A stretch of DNA of 64,000 bases from Bacteroidota bacterium (GTDB lineage: Bacteria; Bacteroidota; Ignavibacteria; UBA10030; SZUA-254), in assembly GCA_036522515.1 (NCBI GenBank), contig DATDFQ010000056.1, positions 186,001 to 250,000 on the forward strand, in the 5' to 3' direction. Shown here in pieces: positions 59,243 through 64,000 of the stretch. The notes under the pieces were generated by a model. That model was not told the DNA's origin and did no database searches. It saw only the letters and a list, made by a program, of their open reading frames with translations. Made by a program: the position numbers and the translations under genes. Numbering within the stretch: the stretch's first letter is position 1; each line of letters starts with the position of its first letter.

Positions 59243-62200
59243 CTATTTGATCAGCTGCTTGACGCGGTCGATCTCTTTCTTCGCCGCGCCCTTGAAGGTG
59301 GCGTCGATCCCGGGACGATCGATGATCTGTTTGTACATTCCGAGGGCCTCGTCGTACTTCGACATTTTTTCATACGACTGCCCCGCCATGTAAAATGACG
59401 TGGCCGTCCAGTTCACTTTCCCCTGCCTCGAAACAAGATAGGGGACTTTCAGGAACTCCAAAATCGCCTGCTGATAATCTCCCTTGTAGTAGTAGGCCTC
59501 CCCGATGTCGTACCGCAGCTCCGCTTCGAGCAGGCTCCCGGCTTCGCCGATCAGATTCTGAAACTGAAGGATGGCCTGGTCGTAGTACCCCAGTTTGGTA
59601 TAGAGAGAACCGATCTTGATTTTCTTATCGAGGATGCTCTCGTCGTTCGGATACCGCTCGATAAAGTCACGGGCGCTTTTCATGGCGGCGTCGTAGAGCT
59701 TCGTCGATTCGTAGGCGTCGATCAGGTTGTTGAGCGCGTAGGGGAGGATGTCGCCCGCGCTCCCGGGGGAGGCGGCGATCTTCTGGTAGTACCGGATCGC
59801 GTCTTCGTACCGCTCGGCGTTGAAGTGCATATTCCCGAGAGAGAGCTCGGCCCGCGGAACGACGTCCGAAGCGGGGAAATTTTTCAGGATTTCCATATAT
59901 CCCTTCGCGGCATCGTCCAGTTTATTCGTCACTTCCGAAATCTTCGCGAGGTAGTAATACCCCCACGGGCCGAACCGCGTCTCCTTATAGTCGCCTGCGA
60001 TCCTCTTGAAAATCTTCCCCGCGGTCTGATAATCCTCTTTCCTGTAGCAAGCCGATCCGCGTTCGTATTCAAATTCCGCGCGGTAGGGGTGGTCGTCTCC
60101 GAACTCTTTGCCGAAGGTCTCGATGAGCTTGTCCGCCTCCTGAAGCCTGCTCTGTCGCAGCGTTGCGACGATCACCTTCGCCCGGTACGTTTCCTTCACG
60201 CCCGTGCTGTCCGATGTTTGAGCCAGTTGTCCGTACTGCTTCGCCGCCTCGGCGTATTGTTCGGTCTGAAAGAGCAGATCCGCAATGTCCTTTGAGGCCA
60301 GGGCAACCCCGCCGATGGATGCGGCTTCCTTGAAATACGACGACGCGGCCTGGGCCCTCCCCTCGAGGCGGGCCAGAATGCCGAGCGCATAGAACGCCCT
60401 CCCTGCGAGTTCGCCCGTCCGGTTCGTCTGGAGATAATGCGTGTAGGAACGGATCGCCGATTGGCGTTCTCCTTTTTTGTCATACGCTTCCGCCAGGTAG
60501 AAGAGGTTACTCTCGTCGGCCGAATCCGGGTACGGCGAGGTTTCAACTTCCCGGCGGAGGGCGTCGTACTGAGTGATTGCCCCGGCGAGATCTCCCGCCT
60601 GCACCTCTGCCCGGGGAAGGAGGGTCGCGGCGCGATCCGCGAACTCCGTGTAGAAAAACTCTCCCGAAATCCTTTTGAGGAGAGGGACTGTGAGTGTGTC
60701 GTTTCTTCGCCGGGAGAGATCCGCAAGAAGCCAGAGCGCTTCAACAGTGGAGCGGTCGACCTCCGGCCGCGCAATCGCCCGCCTCCAGCAAACGGTTGCC
60801 GAATCCTCGTCCGACCCGCCAAAGGCCTTTCCCCGCTCAACAAGGGCCCGGCCCGCGATCTGCGAAGACGGGGTTGCCTCCAGCAGCGAGCCGAGTGTCC
60901 GGAGCGCCTCCGCCGTATCATGCGAGGCAAGAGCGGCAATTCCAAGCTCGAGGAGAACCGTGTCCCGGTACCGGGATACCGGGTACTGCTTCACGAAACT
61001 TCGTGCGTTCGTCAGGATGCCCGCAGGGAGCGCCGCGTCGTTCCTGAGCCGGTGGGCATAGTAGGCGGCCTCCTCGGATCGCCGGCTTTTGGGATATTGC
61101 CGGACGAACGCCTCATAGGAAGCGAGAGCTGCGGCGGCGGCCGAGGAGTCGGTTTCCGCAAGAAGGTGGGCCGAGCGTGCCTGGAGGAACGAGGCGTTCG
61201 CGAGGCTCTCTCCCTGGACGCCTCCCGCGATGGCCGTGGCGAACTGTTTCGCCGCGGTTTTGTAATCCTTGAAATCGTTAAAATAGATGTCTCCCATCTC
61301 GAGCGCGATCTCTGCCTTCGATTTATCGGTGATCGATTCGCCGACAACCCGGGCCAGTTTTTCCATCCCCCCGTCGCGGTTCTTGATGTAATGATTCTCG
61401 ATATATTCGATCCTGCGATCCACGATCCCGCTCTGGTCGCTCGCCGGAAACCGGTCCCGGAGATCGCGGTATGCGATCAGAGCGCCCTCGTAATCGCCGA
61501 GTTTTTCGCGGCACTCGGCAGTCCTGATCATCACATCGGTGATACGGCGCGACTGGGGGAATTTCTCCGCGATCCTGTCGAGGACAGCGCTTGCCTTCCG
61601 GTATTCCCCCTGGCCGGAGTAATAAAGGTCTGCCAGCTCGAGGAGAGCATCCGGGATGTGAGAATCCCAGCTGTAGTTTTCCCCGTACGTTTCATAAAAC
61701 TTGGAGGCGTCGGCGAACCGCCGCAGACCGGCAGAAGCGCGGGCGCCGAGCAGGATCACCTTTCCCCTCCAGAAGGAGGGAGTCTGGCCGATCATGGTTC
61801 GTGCGATCCCGATCGTCTTTCCGAAATCTTTCTTCGCATACGCGGCCCGCGCGGCTCCCAGCGACGCCTCCTGGCTGTGTGCCCAGAGGGGAGTCCTGAC
61901 GGGATGCTCGAACGACTCGAGAGCCGCCCCGTACTCGCCCAGCGCAAAATAGCATTTCCCGGCCTCGTACGTGGCGTCGTCCTTCAAGAACCGGGTCGTG
62001 TCTTCCGACGAGACGACCTGCTTGAAATATTCAATCGCATTCTTATAACGGCGCGCGTTTTGTTCGAGCATCCCCATCTCATACGCGACGCTCGCGCGGA
62101 TGAGCGGCTGAAGCTGTTTCCGGGCCAGCAGGGAACCGAACGTCGTCGAAGCGTCGTCAAACAGCGCTTCCTTCGCCTGCAATCTTCCAAGCGAGAAGAG

Positions 62201-62887
62201 AGCGGAAGCCTTGATCCCTTCGGGGGCATCGCCCTCGCTGACACGCCGGGCTTCCTGTTCCGCCAGCTCCATTTGCCCGTCGTCGGCGTAGATGTCGGCA
62301 ATTGCGAGCCGGGCCCTCAGCAGGCTCTTGCTGGAAGGATAATCCTGAATGATCGAGCGGAGTGCCTGTTTTGCGCTCTCCTTTTTACCGGTTCTGCGGT
62401 AGATCTCCGCTGCCTTCAACAGGGCTTCCGGGACCAGGGGGCTCTTGGGGTGGAACACCCTCACCCGCTCGTATGCGGAAGCCGCCTCGTCGTCGTTCTG
62501 CATGGCAAGAAAGGCCTCTCCGACGTTAAACCAGGCCTCCGGCGCCTTCGGATGATCCACGTACGCGAGCGCGAAGTTCTGAAACGTGATCCTTGCGTCG
62601 TCGTACTTCATCAACTTCATCTGGGTCAGCCCCAGGTAGAACCGGGCTTCGATTCCGTCCGCGGTATTGGGATATGCGGCGACGAAATTCTTGAATTGCT
62701 GGAGGGCCAGATCGAACATCCCGTCTCGGAAGAGGCCCAGGGCCATCTTGAATTCGGGATTCTCCTTGGTTTCCTGGGCTCTGGCGCGAGAGGGGAGAGA
62801 AAAAAGGAGCACAAATCCGAACAGCACCGCTCCGGTTGCGATTACGCGATGAATCCCTGCTATCGTATCAGGCCTGCGCCGATTCAT
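59243..62887 (-). CDS. large periplasmic TPR-repeat protein
   Basis: 1214 residues. Signal peptide to about residue 38 (VLFGFVLLFSLPSRARAQ), then tetratricopeptide repeats almost to the end, for example ALQQFKNFVAAYPNTADGIE, AAKQYGQLAQTSDSTG and AILQFQNLIGEAGSLLEAEL. The YPxS/FP endings of repeats resemble the BamD/CpoB/YbgF class. About 30 repeats would form a long superhelical scaffold, perhaps for envelope assembly or secretion. No enzymatic domain is visible. Own promoter at 62995-62967; followed by the 369-aa gene and obg. Confidence 0.9.
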   Translation of the reverse strand: MNRRRPDTIAGIHRVIATGAVLFGFVLLFSLPSRARAQETKENPEFKMALGLFRDGMFDLALQQFKNFVAAYPNTADGIEARFYLGLTQMKLMKYDDARITFQNFALAYVDHPKAPEAWFNVGEAFLAMQNDDEAASAYERVRVFHPKSPLVPEALLKAAEIYRRTGKKESAKQALRSIIQDYPSSKSLLRARLAIADIYADDGQMELAEQEARRVSEGDAPEGIKASALFSLGRLQAKEALFDDASTTFGSLLARKQLQPLIRASVAYEMGMLEQNARRYKNAIEYFKQVVSSEDTTRFLKDDATYEAGKCYFALGEYGAALESFEHPVRTPLWAHSQEASLGAARAAYAKKDFGKTIGIARTMIGQTPSFWRGKVILLGARASAGLRRFADASKFYETYGENYSWDSHIPDALLELADLYYSGQGEYRKASAVLDRIAEKFPQSRRITDVMIRTAECREKLGDYEGALIAYRDLRDRFPASDQSGIVDRRIEYIENHYIKNRDGGMEKLARVVGESITDKSKAEIALEMGDIYFNDFKDYKTAAKQFATAIAGGVQGESLANASFLQARSAHLLAETDSSAAAAALASYEAFVRQYPKSRRSEEAAYYAHRLRNDAALPAGILTNARSFVKQYPVSRYRDTVLLELGIAALASHDTAEALRTLGSLLEATPSSQIAGRALVERGKAFGGSDEDSATVCWRRAIARPEVDRSTVEALWLLADLSRRRNDTLTVPLLKRISGEFFYTEFADRAATLLPRAEVQAGDLAGAITQYDALRREVETSPYPDSADESNLFYLAEAYDKKGERQSAIRSYTHYLQTNRTGELAGRAFYALGILARLEGRAQAASSYFKEAASIGGVALASKDIADLLFQTEQYAEAAKQYGQLAQTSDSTGVKETYRAKVIVATLRQSRLQEADKLIETFGKEFGDDHPYRAEFEYERGSACYRKEDYQTAGKIFKRIAGDYKETRFGPWGYYYLAKISEVTNKLDDAAKGYMEILKNFPASDVVPRAELSLGNMHFNAERYEDAIRYYQKIAASPGSAGDILPYALNNLIDAYESTKLYDAAMKSARDFIERYPNDESILDKKIKIGSLYTKLGYYDQAILQFQNLIGEAGSLLEAELRYDIGEAYYYKGDYQQAILEFLKVPYLVSRQGKVNWTATSFYMAGQSYEKMSKYDEALGMYKQIIDRPGIDATFKGAAKKEIDRVKQLIK

Positions 62888-62966
62888 TGTCCTGAAATGA
62901 GACTCCTAGGAAGAAATGCCGGGATGGGTTGAGAGCGGCTCGCGATCCTCGATCCAATGCCGACGA

Positions 62967-62995
62967 AAGATAGGATTAATTTGTGAGTTGTGCAA
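62967..62995 (-). promoter_or_regulatory. sigma70-like promoter of the TPR-obg operon
   Basis: Minus strand: TTGCAC (62995-62990), 17 bp, TATCTT (62972-62967), about 80 bp upstream of the TPR ATG. Confidence 0.65.
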
Positions 62996-63026
62996 GGTTT
63001 CGGGGGTTTGAGCTTTCCCGATTCTA

Positions 63027-63055
63027 TTGCATTTCAACGTAATACTCCGCATATT
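63027..63055 (+). promoter_or_regulatory. candidate promoter of the exported 159-aa protein gene
   Basis: TTGCAT (63027-63032), 17 bp, CATATT (63050-63055). The ATG at 63067 would lie about 5 nt after the predicted start, and there is no ribosome site, so the mRNA could be leaderless. Confidence 0.4.
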
Positions 63056-63066
63056 GAACCATTGTC

Positions 63067-63546
63067 ATGAAGATTCTTTTCGCTCTCATGCTGATACCCC
63101 TCGTCTCAAGCGGTCCGGGATGCTGTAGCCGGGAGACGGCCCAAAAAGCGCCCCAGGAATCAGATGCGGCGGGCCCGGCCGGCCGCGAAGCGATCGTCCG
63201 TGACCCGCACCCACCCCCCCCGGAAGAAACAACTCTCAAGCGAAACGGAGCCTCCGTCTCTGCTCTCGTGGAATCCGTTTCAGTCCTCGGGGACGACATG
63301 TATACTCTTTTTGTCCGGCTCGATTCGGCCGTCGCGATCGAAGGGATGGATTCTCCCGCGGTTCAGGGGCAATGGCTCACTCTCTCACCCGGTTACGTGC
63401 TCGATGAGAAGGGACAGATCGACCGGTCGAACGAGCGGAACAAGAGGTTGATGAGCCTCCGGTCCTTGAAACAGGGGGATCAGTTCAAAGGCAGGATCAC
63501 CCTGGAGAAGAAGAACGGCTGGGTGCTTGTGGATGTTGAGCAGTAA
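63067..63546 (+). CDS. exported protein of unknown function, 159 aa
   Basis: Signal peptide MKILFALMLIPLVSSGPG followed by two Cys (19-20). The lipobox is imperfect (no Leu at -3), so lipidation is only possible. A Pro-rich linker (about 30-55, PHPPPPEE) leads to a beta-rich domain with SVLGDDMYTLFVRLDSA, GQWLTLSPGYV and FKGRITLEKKNGWVLVDVEQ, the appearance of a small OB- or barrel-like fold. No family recognised. It precedes the BNR-like gene by 24 bp. Confidence 0.75.
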   Translation: MKILFALMLIPLVSSGPGCCSRETAQKAPQESDAAGPAGREAIVRDPHPPPPEETTLKRNGASVSALVESVSVLGDDMYTLFVRLDSAVAIEGMDSPAVQGQWLTLSPGYVLDEKGQIDRSNERNKRLMSLRSLKQGDQFKGRITLEKKNGWVLVDVEQ

Positions 63547-63570
63547 CTATTCCAACTCGATCAAATACTT

Positions 63571-64000
63571 ATGAAATCGAAGATTCTTTCACTCATTGTA
63601 GTTTTCATTGCATTCCTGACGGGGTTTCAGGCGGTCGTCCAGTACGGTTCGCGGCGGGCCTCCGGAACGATCGATCCGGCCGGGAAGGAACAGCTTGAAG
63701 CGACACATGCCTGGCAGGCGCTGAGATGGTACAACGACCAGCGTGCCTATCCCACGGGGCGAATTCCGGCCGATTGGCGGGAAAAGGCGCTCGTTCACGT
63801 CGCGGGGAATAACCTGATGAAGACATTTTCCGAGAATTCGGTCTCCTGGACCAATGTGGGGCCGACAGCGATTGGCGGACGGGTCCGATCGATCGTGATC
63901 AATCCTCTCAATCCGAATACGATCTATTGCGGGTCCGTGAGCGGAGGAATCTGGAAGAGCACCAATGCCGGAGGATCGTGGTTTCCGACGAGCGACGCCG
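63571..64000 (+). CDS. secreted sortilin/BNR-repeat-like protein, partial (C-terminus beyond right edge)
   Basis: 143 residues visible. Signal peptide MKSKILSLIVVFIAFLTGFQ; a charged propeptide-like stretch (residues 30-90) is followed by WTNVGPTAIGGRVRSIVINP, NPNTIYCGSVSGGIWKSTNAG and GSWFP, the characteristic first blades of sortilin/VPS10 and BNR beta-propellers (the TIYCGS...GGIWKSTNAGGSW repeat with an Asp-box-like turn). Such proteins, usually with a C-terminal sorting domain, are abundant surface or secreted proteins in FCB-group bacteria. Confidence 0.85.
   Translation, partial: MKSKILSLIVVFIAFLTGFQAVVQYGSRRASGTIDPAGKEQLEATHAWQALRWYNDQRAYPTGRIPADWREKALVHVAGNNLMKTFSENSVSWTNVGPTAIGGRVRSIVINPLNPNTIYCGSVSGGIWKSTNAGGSWFPTSDA

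Noticed and set aside
60437-62932. 831-codon plus-strand frame opposite the TPR gene
   Set aside because: Antisense shadow. The minus-strand TPR protein has a signal peptide and regular repeats, while this frame has neither.

Overview
The window is a gene-dense, GC-rich bacterial chromosome segment with about 55 protein genes. The host is Gram-negative: it has lipid A phosphatase LpxH, lipoprotein signals and PBP1A. It respires aerobically, with a proton-pumping NADH-dehydrogenase core and O2-dependent haem enzymes HemF and FAD-type HemY. Four observations suggest an uncultured member of the FCB group close to Ignavibacteria/Chlorobi rather than a classical Bacteroidia: an 11-gene nuo operon without nuoEFG, a secreted sortilin/BNR-type repeat protein, clear AGGAG ribosome sites, and sigma70-like promoters with 17-bp spacers. 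That placement is inference from gene content, not from a marker phylogeny.

Layout. 1-5.8 kb (minus): an amino-acid permease running off the left edge, an alpha/beta hydrolase, a TerC membrane protein and citrate synthase. 4.4-13.8 kb (minus): a haem cluster read as hemX-like, hemA, hemC, hemD, hemE, a bacterioferritin-like gene, hemF, hemH, hemY. Only hemB and hemL are missing from the glutamyl-tRNA to haem route. 13.9-17.5 kb: M20 dipeptidase and PduO-type cobalamin adenosyltransferase, convergent with a GT-C glycosyltransferase. 17.5-18.25 kb: a repeat island, a probable unannotated small RNA gene and the nuo promoter. 18.25-28.9 kb (plus): nuoABCDHIJKLMN, then an orphan OmpR-type regulator. 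29.7-31.3 kb (minus): coaX and a birA without a DNA-binding domain. 31.6-36.2 kb (plus): dnaK-clpB.

36.5-43.7 kb (plus): isoaspartyl peptidase, rsmB-like methyltransferase, TPR lipoprotein, DUF58 protein, uvrA and a single-domain response regulator. These are followed by a strongly structured leader and a 53-codon membrane ORF. 44-50.6 kb (minus): PBP1A, LpxH, a stand-alone DsbD-alpha-like protein, a UMF1/Atg22-type MFS protein, nusB and leucine dehydrogenase. 50.9-55.5 kb (plus): HAD hydrolase, phosphoketolase and Pgi as one overlapping operon, suggesting a fructose-6-phosphate phosphoketolase shunt. 55.5-62.9 kb (minus): a secreted vWA protein, then an operon of a giant TPR protein, an unrecognised 369-aa protein and the GTPase Obg. 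The right edge holds a small exported protein and the start of a BNR/sortilin-like secreted protein.

The most unusual content is non-coding. Families of palindromic dispersed repeats fill most larger intergenic gaps, including gaps inside the hem and nuo operons. One family consistently pairs two arms of unequal type. A probable 74-nt RNA with its own promoter and terminator lies upstream of nuo, and a 94-nt near-perfect stem precedes the 53-codon ORF.
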